Source of the DNA: Candidatus Binatia bacterium
Lineage (GTDB): Bacteria > Desulfobacterota > Binatia > UBA12015
Reading direction: 5' to 3'
Assembly: GCA_029243485.1 (NCBI GenBank)
Contig: JAQWRY010000073.1
Location: forward strand, 1 to 64,000
DNA length: 64,000 nt
The translations under genes were made by a program, and so were the position numbers. Shown piece after piece: positions 56,634-64,000 of this stretch; the stretch's first letter is position 1, and each line of letters starts with the position of its first letter. The notes below the pieces were generated by a model. It had not been told where the DNA came from and made no database searches. It worked only from the letters and a program-made list of their open reading frames with translations.

Positions 56634-57656
56634 ATGTTCCGACGCAGGCGATTACTCCTGAGGCTGTGGGTCGTGGTGCTGGCCACCGCGGCGAACGTCC
56701 CAGCCGCGGCAGAACCGCAGGTGCGCAGCTGCGCGGATCTCTATTTCGGGATCACCGCGCCCCCGGATTTCGAGTCGGCCTACGCCTGCTTGGATGCAGC
56801 GCGGGCACGACCGCGGGGTTCGGAGGTCGCGCCGGATTGGCTCGGCCAATACGCGCCGCTCGTCCTCATGCGGCTCAACGGCGACGGGGTCCCGGTCGAT
56901 CTGGATGCGGCGTCCGCGCTGGTGGCGCAGTGGCAGGCCGTCGACCCGGCGAACACAAAATCCCAGCTGTTCCTTCGTCGGATTCTTCTAGAGCGTCGCG
57001 CCGGCCTCAGCGCAGAGCCGGGCAAGACGCTGGTGTTCTGCGAACTTCCCGGCGGCACCTCGCTCGAGTCCCGCTGCGAGGAGGTTCGGCGTCGACGCGA
57101 GGAGGCGCGCCGCGAGGAGCACGTGCACGCTGTCCGCGAGCGTGTACCCGAGGCGGCCCGAGCCGAGCTTTCGGGCCTGCTTTTCCACTTCGGGGGCTAT
57201 TCCGACCGCGAGGGGGCGCGGATCGAGCGGGCTCGGGTGCTCGAGGACGACGCGGAGAGCGCCGCGCAGCGACAACGGGTGCGTGTTCAGGCGGATTTCG
57301 ACGCCGTGGTCCGCCGAGCGTTGGTCGAACATGTCCTCGAGCCGGTGTCCGCCTTGGACGCGAGTCGCAGGGAGCGTGCCCTGGAGACGACCTACGCAGA
57401 GGACCGGCGCGAGCGGGCAGAGAGCTTCGTCGTGTACGAGCGCGCGCTCCCCGACAGCGCCGAAACCTACGAGCGGTATCGCCGCCGGTACGACGACGCG
57501 GCGGAGCAGTCACAGGCCGCTTGGCGGCGCTACAGGGATGCGTGGGTCACGGTCGTCCGCGCGGCCTCCGGCTCGGACCCCGAAGCCGCGGCGGGTGAGG
57601 CGGCGATCCGTTCGCTGCTGGCAGCGCAGAGAACGAAGGCACTGCGACCAGACTGA
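56634..57656 (+). CDS. Exported protein with possible LprI-like C-terminal domain
   Basis: A 340-aa protein; I choose ATG 56634 because it opens a signal peptide (FRRRRLLLRLWVVVLATAAN, cut near AAAEP). Residues 30-100 have a Cys-x-x-Leu-Tyr pattern and the NGDGVPVDLDAAS text of Sel1-like repeats. Residues 130-270 are very Arg/Glu-rich and helical. The end (AEQSQAAWRRYRDAWVTV) resembles the lysozyme-inhibitor LprI core, where A-Q-x-A-W-x-x-Y-R-D-A is conserved. The longer upstream frame overlaps the preceding gene. Function uncertain. Confidence 0.6.
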   Translation: MFRRRRLLLRLWVVVLATAANVPAAAEPQVRSCADLYFGITAPPDFESAYACLDAARARPRGSEVAPDWLGQYAPLVLMRLNGDGVPVDLDAASALVAQWQAVDPANTKSQLFLRRILLERRAGLSAEPGKTLVFCELPGGTSLESRCEEVRRRREEARREEHVHAVRERVPEAARAELSGLLFHFGGYSDREGARIERARVLEDDAESAAQRQRVRVQADFDAVVRRALVEHVLEPVSALDASRRERALETTYAEDRRERAESFVVYERALPDSAETYERYRRRYDDAAEQSQAAWRRYRDAWVTVVRAASGSDPEAAAGEAAIRSLLAAQRTKALRPD

Positions 57657-57712
57657 CTTCGATTTGTCCTCTGTACGTGGGCGCGTCGGTCGAGTTGCGA
57701 TAGGATGCGCGG

Positions 57713-58294
57713 GTGACCCCGGACGCGAGAGCCACCGAGCTGTACAGCGCGAGTCGCGAACTCTTGGCGGGGTGGTCGGACGTGTGGGGGCGGCCGGGTC
57801 TGGAGGACTCGGTCGATGTCGAGATCAGCCGGAGGATGAGCCGCGCTCTGGGCCTCGCGCACCCCGGACGCCGAGTCATCAGGATCGCGCATGCTCTGCT
57901 GACCGCACCCGCCGCCGCCTTTGCGGAGGTGTTATGTCACGAAGCAGCACACGTGGTCGTCTTCGAGCGATATCGCAGGTCCGTTCGTCCGCACGGGAGT
58001 GAGTGGGCCGTTCTGATGCGCGCCGCGGGCTACGAGCCCCGCACGCGTGTCGACCCGCGGGACCTCGGCATCGTTTGGTCGCCCCCGCCGCGCCGCCCGC
58101 GAGCCCGCTACATCTACGAGCATCGCTGCCGCGCGTGTGGAATGAACCGGCGAGCTCGGCGCGCCGTCCGCCAGTGGCGATGCGCGCGCTGCCACGCCGC
58201 GGGGCTCTCCGGAGAGCTGGAGATCCGGCGGTGGCCGGAGGCGGCCGGCCGGAGATTTGGTTGGCTAGGGACGGCTCTGAATCCCTCGGATTGA
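57713..58294 (+). CDS. SprT-like zinc metallopeptidase domain protein
   Basis: A 193-aa protein starting at GTG 57713. The zinc motif HEAAH (His76, Glu77, His80) and the third ligand His94 in RPHGSEW fit the SprT fold, as does the C-terminal zinc ribbon with two C-x2-C pairs (CRACG, CARCH). SprT/Spartan relatives cleave proteins crosslinked to DNA in eukaryotes; the bacterial role is unclear. No signal peptide. It follows the exported protein gene by 56 bp. Confidence 0.87.
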   Translation: MTPDARATELYSASRELLAGWSDVWGRPGLEDSVDVEISRRMSRALGLAHPGRRVIRIAHALLTAPAAAFAEVLCHEAAHVVVFERYRRSVRPHGSEWAVLMRAAGYEPRTRVDPRDLGIVWSPPPRRPRARYIYEHRCRACGMNRRARRAVRQWRCARCHAAGLSGELEIRRWPEAAGRRFGWLGTALNPSD

Positions 58295-58369
58295 CAAGCC
58301 CGGGCATGAAACGTAGTGGTGACTCACTAACGCTGGCGCCCTGCCGGCCGTGAGAAAGGACCGCACGTC

Positions 58370-59764
58370 ATGTCGACCGAGCCGAACGTTCCTGAGAACC
58401 GTTTCTTCGAGGGCATCCTGGCCCCCGTGATGGATGAGCGTAACGATGCCGAGCTCGAAGTCGTCGGAGAACTGCCGGCAGGTCTCCAGGGCATGTTCGT
58501 GCGCAACGGGCCGAACCCGCAGTTTGCGCCCGAGGGTGCGTACCACCCGTTTGACGGCGACGGGATGATCCACGCCCTCTACGTCGAGGACGGCAAGGCT
58601 CGCTACCGCAACCGGTGGATCGAGTCGGCGGGCCTGCTCGCCGAGCGCAAGCGCGGGCATGCCTGCTTCGGCAGCGTTTCGCAGTTCAAGCTCCCGGCGC
58701 AGGACGTCATGGACGAAGTCGGCATGATGAAGAACAACGGCAACACCCACACCGTGCGGCATGCCGGAAAGTACCTTGCACTGATGGAGGCCGCGCCGCC
58801 GACTGAGCTTTCGCGTGAGCTGGGGACCGTCGGCGAGTACGACTTCGCAGGTAAGCTCAAGGGACCGATGACGGCCCATCCGAAAATCGACTCGAAGACG
58901 GGAGAGATGTTCTTCTTTGGGTACTCGCCGTTCCCGCCGTACCTCCGTTACCACGTCGCGGATGCGTCGGGCGCGCTCGTTCACAGCGTCGAGATCGACC
59001 TGCCGGCACCGGTCATGATCCACGACTTTGCCCTGACCGAGAACTACGTCGTGTTCTTCGACGCGCCCGGGATCTTCGACCTCGACTCGATGATGAAGGG
59101 CGAGCCCGGCGTACGCTGGGAGCCGGAACGCGGCACGCGCATCGGCATCCTGCCCCGTCGCGGCGGAAACGACGACATCCGCTGGGTCGAGATCGACAAC
59201 TGCTTCCCGGTTCACTTCTGGAACGCGTGGGACGATGGCGACAAGGTCGAGATTTACGGCCCGTCGTTCGAGAAGATGCCGGGTGGTCTTCAGTTCGACA
59301 ACCCGAGCCAGATCGAAGAGCCGAAGCCGTGGCACTGGTCTGTCGATCTCACGGAGAAGACGGCGAGCGGCGAGCAGACCGACGATCGTTCCGGCGAGTT
59401 CCCGCGGATCAACGATGATCGCGCCGGTCGGCGGCACCGCTATCAGTACAACGCGCTCGCGCGCACGTGGGAATTCGAGTTCGATTTCCACGGGGTCATC
59501 AAGTACGACATGGAGTCCGGCACGTCTGAGGAGTACGTCCACGGTGAGAACGCGGTCAGTGGCGAGCACGTCTTCGCTGCCGATCCCGCGGGCCAGAACG
59601 AGGACGACGGTTGGTTGCTGAGTGTCGTGACGGATCGGCTCACGAAGCGTTCGGAGTTTAGGGTTCTCGACGCCCGCGACGTCGCCGCCGGGCCCATCGC
59701 ACGAGTGAAGGTCCCGCGTCGGGTGCCGCTCGGCTTCCACGCGAACTGGTTCCCCGACGCCTGA
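58370..59764 (+). CDS. Carotenoid cleavage oxygenase family protein
   Basis: A 464-aa seven-bladed propeller enzyme with the four iron-binding His sites: TAHPK, MIHDFA, PVHFWNAW and the C-terminal GFHANW. N-terminal FVRNGPNPQF and FDGDGMIHAL are classic. These iron(II) enzymes split alkene bonds of carotenoids, stilbenes or lignin-derived compounds with O2. No signal peptide. No carotenoid biosynthesis gene lies in this window, so the substrate is open. Confidence 0.92.
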   Translation: MSTEPNVPENRFFEGILAPVMDERNDAELEVVGELPAGLQGMFVRNGPNPQFAPEGAYHPFDGDGMIHALYVEDGKARYRNRWIESAGLLAERKRGHACFGSVSQFKLPAQDVMDEVGMMKNNGNTHTVRHAGKYLALMEAAPPTELSRELGTVGEYDFAGKLKGPMTAHPKIDSKTGEMFFFGYSPFPPYLRYHVADASGALVHSVEIDLPAPVMIHDFALTENYVVFFDAPGIFDLDSMMKGEPGVRWEPERGTRIGILPRRGGNDDIRWVEIDNCFPVHFWNAWDDGDKVEIYGPSFEKMPGGLQFDNPSQIEEPKPWHWSVDLTEKTASGEQTDDRSGEFPRINDDRAGRRHRYQYNALARTWEFEFDFHGVIKYDMESGTSEEYVHGENAVSGEHVFAADPAGQNEDDGWLLSVVTDRLTKRSEFRVLDARDVAAGPIARVKVPRRVPLGFHANWFPDA

Positions 59765-59813
59765 AGCCGACAGGTGATGGCAGCGTTCGGCATCGCGAGA
59801 TAGAAGCCCGACC

Positions 59814-60206
59814 ATGCGACGTATTCTGATGTTCGTTGTCATGGTCGGGCTTCTCGCGACGCCGCCCGCCGTTCTTGCGCAGGGAGACGCGCTCGCGGAG
59901 TTGAAGAACACGACTCCCGAGCAGCGTGCGACGGTTCAAACCGGGTTCATGAAGGAGAAGCTCGGACTCTCAAAGGAGCAGGCGGAGAAGGTCGCCGCGA
60001 TCAACCTCGAGTTCGCAAAGAAGAGCGATCCCGTCATCAAGGGCGACGAGGGGATGTTCAAGAAGATGCGTCTCCTACGGGCCGATCGCGACGCCAAGCA
60101 AGCCGCGCTCTCGAAGGTCCTCTCGCGGGAGCAGGATGCGAAGCTCGCCGCCTCTCGTGAGGAGATGCGCGAGCGTATGAAGAAGCTCCTCGCCGACCGG
60201 CCCTAG
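59814..60206 (+). CDS. Periplasmic helical protein, Spy/CpxP-like
   Basis: A 130-aa protein with a clean signal peptide ending VLAQ, then an all-helical body with LTP-like TTPEQRATVQ, LGLSKEQAEKVAAINLEFA and EQDAKLAASREEM. Repeated L-x-x-x-Q or E-Q-A patterns are as in Spy/CpxP (LTXXQ) chaperones and in many proteobacterial homologues annotated only as hypothetical. Probably a periplasmic stress or metal-response protein. Confidence 0.7.
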   Translation: MRRILMFVVMVGLLATPPAVLAQGDALAELKNTTPEQRATVQTGFMKEKLGLSKEQAEKVAAINLEFAKKSDPVIKGDEGMFKKMRLLRADRDAKQAALSKVLSREQDAKLAASREEMRERMKKLLADRP

Positions 60207-60236
60207 TGTAGCGCCGGTCGCTGCGCGCGACGTGGA

Positions 60237-60983
60237 TTACTCCGAGGCGAACTTCTCGATGGCGGAGACGACGGTCGCCGGCTCCTTCTTGTGCGGGAAG
60301 TGTGCCTGCCCGGCGATCTTCTCGAGCGTGCCATGCGGGAGCGCGTCCGCGAGCGACTGCGAGAGGGCCGGGTCGTTCTCGCCGACGAGTACCAGGGTTG
60401 GGCAACTCACGGACTTCATGCGATCGGTGATCGCCTCGGCTTCGAGGGTCTCCATCCGGCGGGCCAGCTCCATCATCGGACCGGCCGTGCCTTCGACCGA
60501 CTTGCGGCTGATCGGCCCGAAGATCGAGTGGGCGATCCCCTCGAGGGCGTTCATCCGGCCGGCTTTCAGGATCTCCGTGCACCAGTTTCTCTGCTCGGCG
60601 TTCGCTTCCGTGGCGGTTCCGAGGACGACCAGGCGCTCTACACGGTCGGGCGCCTGAAGCGCGGTCATCAGGGCGACGAGGCCGCCCAGCGCGTGTCCGA
60701 CCAGAGTGGCCTTGTGGATCCCGAGGTCGTCGAGAACGGCCACGACGTCCTTTCCGAGGTCGTCCCATTGGTAGGGGCCGGCCGGGCCGCCGGAGTAGCC
60801 GTGCCCGCGCTGCTCCAGGAGAACGACGCGTCCCTGCTTGGCGAGCGCGGGGGCGACCGCGTCCCAGGCGTCGAGCCCATCGGCAAAGCCGTGGATCAGC
60901 ACGAAGGTGCGCTCCCCCTCGCCGAGCGTGCGGGCCCGCAGGGAGTATCCCCCCAGATCAATCTTCTTCGTTTCTTCGGACAT
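60237..60983 (-). CDS. RutD-like alpha/beta hydrolase with Ala at the nucleophile position
   Basis: A 248-aa protein starting at ATG 60983 with GAGGAG upstream. The fold is clear (HGFADGLDAW, LEQRGHGYSG, GENDPALSQ, GQAHFPHKKEP), but the elbow reads VGHALGG, so Ala98 stands where a Ser nucleophile is normal. The same GHALG sequence occurs in the aminoacrylate hydrolase RutD, so this is a natural subfamily trait, not necessarily decay. His and Asp of the triad are retained. Substrate unknown; no other pyrimidine-degradation gene is here. Confidence 0.85.
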   Translation of the reverse strand: MSEETKKIDLGGYSLRARTLGEGERTFVLIHGFADGLDAWDAVAPALAKQGRVVLLEQRGHGYSGGPAGPYQWDDLGKDVVAVLDDLGIHKATLVGHALGGLVALMTALQAPDRVERLVVLGTATEANAEQRNWCTEILKAGRMNALEGIAHSIFGPISRKSVEGTAGPMMELARRMETLEAEAITDRMKSVSCPTLVLVGENDPALSQSLADALPHGTLEKIAGQAHFPHKKEPATVVSAIEKFASE

Positions 60984-61111
60984 TTCAGGACTCCTCGGGC
61001 CAAAAGACGGTCGGGATTGCTTGCCGGATGGGCGGGGTTCAATCAAGGATTGCCGGTCGGAACGTCGGGAAGAAACGGCGGCGTTCAGATGGTAAGCTGT
61101 AGGGGAACGTT

Positions 61112-62692
61112 TTGTCGTATCCAGAACTCGAGACGAATCACGGGTGGGTCCGGGGGCTTGAGTCCTCGGGTATTCACACGTTCCGTGGGATCCCCTACGC
61201 CGCGCCCATGGCGGGCGTGCGGCGATTTCTACCGCCGTCGCCCCCCGAGCCGTGGACGGGGGTGCGGGACTGTACCCAGTACGGTGACGCGGTCCCGCAG
61301 GTCTCCCTTCCGGTCTTCTCGTTCATCAACCTTGCCGCGGGCCGCCTGGGAGAAGATTGCCTCTCGGTGAGCGTTTGGACGCCCGAACTGGATACCGCCC
61401 GGCGGCCGGTCCTGGTCTGGATTCACGGCGGCGGGTTCCTGGTCGGCGCGGGCTCCACGCCGATGTACAACGGCCGGGCGCTCGCGATGCAGGGCGACGC
61501 CGTCGTCATCACGATCAACTACAGACTCGGAGCGCTCGGATACGCGCATCTCGGGACCGTCTTCGGCGAGGGATTCGAAGAGAGCACAAACCTCGGCGTT
61601 CGTGATCAGATCGCGGCGCTCGAATGGGTGCGCGACCACGCTGCTCGGTTTGGTGGTGACCCCGAGAACGTCACCGTGTTCGGTCAGTCGGCCGGCGCGA
61701 TGAGCATTGGAGCGTTGTTCGCGGCACCGCGCGCACGCCCGCTCTTCCATCGCGCGATCTGCATGAGTGGCGCCGGCGGCCACGTCATCGAGCGCGACCT
61801 CGCGGAAGGTGTGGCGAAAGAGTTCGTGAGTCGGCTGGGTGGGCCGCCGCCGTCGCACCGGTCCTTTGCGCAGATCTCGATGGATGACATCCTGCAAGCG
61901 CAGAACGAGACCATGAACGAGATGACGAATCTGTTTCGTCTCATGGTCTTCTTGCCGTTCGTCGATGGCGACGTCATCACCGAGCAGCCGCTCGATGCCG
62001 TTCGGCGTGGTGCGACGCGTGACATCCCGATCCTCACGGGCACGACGCTCGAGGAGTGGAAGCTCTTCCGCATGCTCGATCCGGGCATTCGAGGGCTGTC
62101 CCAGGAGGGGTTGCGAGACCGGTTCGGGCTGATCTTGAACGAGGGCTTCCCGGGTGCGCCGTCGCCGGACGAGGCGATGCGGCGTTGGCTCGAGGCGCTC
62201 CAGGGCCGAACCGCCGCGACGAGTACGAACGAGGCGTGGGTCGCCTTCCAGAGCGGGCGCATGTTCCATTATCCGTGCGCGCAGCTTGCCGAGGCGCAGC
62301 ACGCCGCGGGCGGCGCCGCCTACCGGTACCTGGTGACCTGGCGGGCCGCCGCGATGCGCCGCTTGCTCGGCGCTGCACACGCGATCGACGTGCCGTTCCT
62401 GTTCGGCGCCGTCGGGAACCCGCTCGTGTTGCCGCTCACGGGCTTCAGTGGCGCGGCCCGTACCCTCGAGCACAATCTGCAGACCGCGTTTCTCGCGTTC
62501 GCGAGCGGTGGCAAGCCCGGGCATTCGGGTCTTCCCGCGTGGCCCGAGTACGACGACGAATCGCGCACGACAATGATCCTCGGTCGGCAGTTCATTGCCG
62601 AGGACGGCCCGCTCGAGCGGGAGCGTGTCCTCTACGAGGAGTGGAGCCAGGCGCCATCACCCCTGCGCATGGAGGCCGGCCCCGTCTCGTGA
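61112..62692 (+). CDS. Type B carboxylesterase
   Basis: A 526-aa serine esterase with the full type-B pattern: GEDCLSVSVWTP, VWIHGGGFLVGAG, INYRLGALGY, nucleophile elbow GQSAGA with Ser193, and the late AAHAIDVPFLFG His. The start is TTG at 61112 with AGGGGA upstream; no ATG lies nearby. No signal peptide, so cytoplasmic. Related enzymes hydrolyse nitrobenzyl esters, polyesters or carbamates. It is divergent from the RutD-like gene. Confidence 0.9.
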   Translation: MSYPELETNHGWVRGLESSGIHTFRGIPYAAPMAGVRRFLPPSPPEPWTGVRDCTQYGDAVPQVSLPVFSFINLAAGRLGEDCLSVSVWTPELDTARRPVLVWIHGGGFLVGAGSTPMYNGRALAMQGDAVVITINYRLGALGYAHLGTVFGEGFEESTNLGVRDQIAALEWVRDHAARFGGDPENVTVFGQSAGAMSIGALFAAPRARPLFHRAICMSGAGGHVIERDLAEGVAKEFVSRLGGPPPSHRSFAQISMDDILQAQNETMNEMTNLFRLMVFLPFVDGDVITEQPLDAVRRGATRDIPILTGTTLEEWKLFRMLDPGIRGLSQEGLRDRFGLILNEGFPGAPSPDEAMRRWLEALQGRTAATSTNEAWVAFQSGRMFHYPCAQLAEAQHAAGGAAYRYLVTWRAAAMRRLLGAAHAIDVPFLFGAVGNPLVLPLTGFSGAARTLEHNLQTAFLAFASGGKPGHSGLPAWPEYDDESRTTMILGRQFIAEDGPLERERVLYEEWSQAPSPLRMEAGPVS

Positions 62693-62737
62693 CCGCGCCC
62701 GTTTGACTCGCATCGACGGGAATCCTAGCGAACCCGG

Positions 62738-63061
62738 ATGGAAGAGAAGGGGAACATCCTGCTCGGGCCGGTGGGCGGGCTCGGGTTTGGTGGCGTTGTC
62801 GGTCTCGCGGTGGGGTACACCGCGAAGAAGATCGGCAAACTCGTCCTGCTGGCGATCGGCGCCGTGTTCATTCTCCTACAGGCGCTTGCCTATACCGAGT
62901 TGATCGACATCGACTGGGGTGCGGTCGAAGGCGCGGCGACGAACGCCTGGGAGACCTCGGACGGTACGCTCGCGGATCGGGCGTGGCAGGTGGTGACGAA
63001 CAACCTGCCGTTCGGCGGTGGGTTCGTTGCGGGATTTGCCCTCGGCTTCAAGATGGGATGA
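62738..63061 (+). CDS. FUN14 family membrane protein
   Basis: A 107-aa protein of FUN14 type: GPVGGLGFGGVVGLAVGYTAKK in the first helix region, a second helix and a C-terminal glycine-rich FGGGFVAGFALGFKMG. Eukaryotic FUN14 proteins sit in the outer mitochondrial membrane; the bacterial role is unknown. The next gene begins 9 bp after its stop. Confidence 0.88.
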   Translation: MEEKGNILLGPVGGLGFGGVVGLAVGYTAKKIGKLVLLAIGAVFILLQALAYTELIDIDWGAVEGAATNAWETSDGTLADRAWQVVTNNLPFGGGFVAGFALGFKMG

Positions 63062-63070
63062 CGTGAAGTC

Positions 63071-63958
63071 GTGACGGCGACGGACTTCTTAGCGGTTGCC
63101 GAAGAGGGACGGCCCGCGCTCGTCGGTCCCAAGATCGACGGGCTGCGAAAGTTTCTGCTCCTGTTCGGGGCTGCGCGCAGTTGGCTGTGGCTGATCTTCA
63201 ACGCGAACATGGACGTGGGGTTGCTCGTGATCGCGGCGCTGCTGCTCACGGCCTGCGCGACTTTGGCTTGGGTGCCCCGCTGGGCGCATGTGGCCCCTCG
63301 GATCGCCGTACCTCTGTTGTTCGTGGAGTTGGTCGGGAACTTTCCCTTCGCGGACAATCACTTCGTCCTGGAGCTGTTGGTGGTTTCGCTTCTCGCACTC
63401 GTCGGGCGCGACGGAGACGGGGAGTCCGCGGTTCTGCAGGGGATCCTGTGGGTCACTGCGATCGTGCTGTTTCAGACGGGGCTACAGAAGGTCCTGCACG
63501 GCCAGTACTTCGGCGGCGAGTTTCTGGCGTTCATGGTCGGTCGCGGCGATCGATTCGGCGATGTGTTCGGTTGGATGCTCTCGCCCGAGGAGGTCGTACG
63601 CCTCGCGGCGCATGACCCTCTCCGTTCGGGGGAGGGGCCATATCGGGTCGAGTCCACTAAATTCGTGCTCGCCTCGAACGCGGTCTACGTCGCGGAGATG
63701 ATCCTGGCGCCTTTGCTGGTTTGGAAGCGTACGCGCACGGTCGCGGCGATCGTGGCTCTCGCGTTCGTAGTCGTGATCCAGACGGGCGCCCGGGAGATCG
63801 GCTTCGCGCTGGTGTTCGTGAACCTCTTGTTGCTGTTCACACCGAGCGACCTCATCCGGAAGCTCGTACCGGTCTTCGGGATCTTCCTGCTGTGGGTGGT
63901 GCTGGCGGCCGCGGGCTTCTTGCCCGGCGCCGCGTGGATCGAGTCGGGGTACATGTGA
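63071..63958 (+). CDS. Multi-pass membrane protein, HTTM-like
   Basis: A 295-aa protein with GTG start at 63071 and about seven hydrophobic segments. Between them are LWLIFNANMDVG, a FADNHFVLELL loop and LQKVLHGQYFGGEFLAFM. The pattern (Y-F-x-G-E near a long central segment) is similar to HTTM domain proteins related to vitamin-K-dependent carboxylase, but the assignment is uncertain. It is cotranscribed with the FUN14 gene and overlaps the next start. Confidence 0.65.
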   Translation: MTATDFLAVAEEGRPALVGPKIDGLRKFLLLFGAARSWLWLIFNANMDVGLLVIAALLLTACATLAWVPRWAHVAPRIAVPLLFVELVGNFPFADNHFVLELLVVSLLALVGRDGDGESAVLQGILWVTAIVLFQTGLQKVLHGQYFGGEFLAFMVGRGDRFGDVFGWMLSPEEVVRLAAHDPLRSGEGPYRVESTKFVLASNAVYVAEMILAPLLVWKRTRTVAAIVALAFVVVIQTGAREIGFALVFVNLLLLFTPSDLIRKLVPVFGIFLLWVVLAAAGFLPGAAWIESGYM

Positions 63959-64000
63959 TGGCGGCCCGCCGGAAATCGCCCGGGCCCCCGGCGCCCGTCG
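63958..64000 (+). CDS. Start of a further gene, cut by the window edge
   Basis: The TGA of the preceding gene overlaps an ATG at 63958 (TGATG), and the frame stays open for the 14 codons available, coding MAARRKSPGPPAPV. The coupling arrangement suggests a genuine start, but too little sequence is present to tell what it is. Confidence 0.4.
   Translation, partial: MAARRKSPGPPAPV

Overview
The window is a GC-rich (about two-thirds G+C) chromosomal stretch from an uncultured-type bacterium. The gene content is typical of Deltaproteobacteria-like lineages such as Binatota or Myxococcota: Tat-exported redox proteins, paired DUF1552/DUF1592-type cytochromes, and many cytochrome P450, Baeyer-Villiger, LLM and Fe(II)/2-oxoglutarate enzymes. 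This taxonomic placement is inference from gene content only. No rRNA, tRNA, CRISPR array, integrase or intact transposase was seen.

Layout. 0.2-4.3 kb: a multi-pass membrane protein and a sulfatase-fold lipoprotein. 4.3-10.6 kb: two paralogous exported aldo/keto reductases with cysteine-rich iron-sulfur tails flank a lipoprotein that joins a c-type heme motif to a copper type II monooxygenase-like domain; wreckage of a GST, a Rieske oxygenase and two unknown genes lies among them. 10.6-19.4 kb: haloalkane dehalogenase, a TetR/SMR efflux pair with a clear operator, PhyH dioxygenase, Nudix hydrolase, a hydratase, and a P450/alpha-glucosidase/SRPBCC operon. 19.6-27.1 kb: a rightward catabolic series (DUF362, D-aminoacylase-like amidohydrolase, TauD-like dioxygenase, LLM oxidoreductase, HugZ-like protein, amidohydrolase 2). 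27.1-30.3 kb: a TetR/Baeyer-Villiger monooxygenase/esterase unit with a 10-bp inverted-repeat operator.

30.4-36.8 kb is the most unusual locus: a lipoprotein fusing two CBM2-like domains, a GH18 chitinase, a heme site and the DUF1587-1595-1592-1588-1585 cytochrome module, followed by a DUF1552 Tat protein and another copper monooxygenase-like gene. It reads as an exported redox-coupled chitin-attacking system. 37-46.6 kb: qmcA/nfeD membrane-quality pair, a Cys-rich periplasmic protein, an RTX-tailed metalloprotease, a methyltransferase, a DraG-phosphatase fusion and a HAMP-adenylate cyclase. 46.7-64 kb: an unrecognised 456-aa protein, a second P450, DUF2237, an Uup-type ABC-F ATPase, a second Baeyer-Villiger monooxygenase, a sulfotransferase, a SprT-like protein, a carotenoid oxygenase, a RutD-like hydrolase lacking the usual Ser, a carboxylesterase, a FUN14 protein and membrane proteins.

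About ten decayed genes (frameshifts or in-frame stops with recognisable protein on both sides) are scattered between intact ones. Either the genome is losing accessory catabolic and signalling genes, or some of the lesions are assembly errors; read coverage would tell them apart. Intact genes mostly have good Shine-Dalgarno sites, and several were assigned starts downstream of the longest open frame for that reason.
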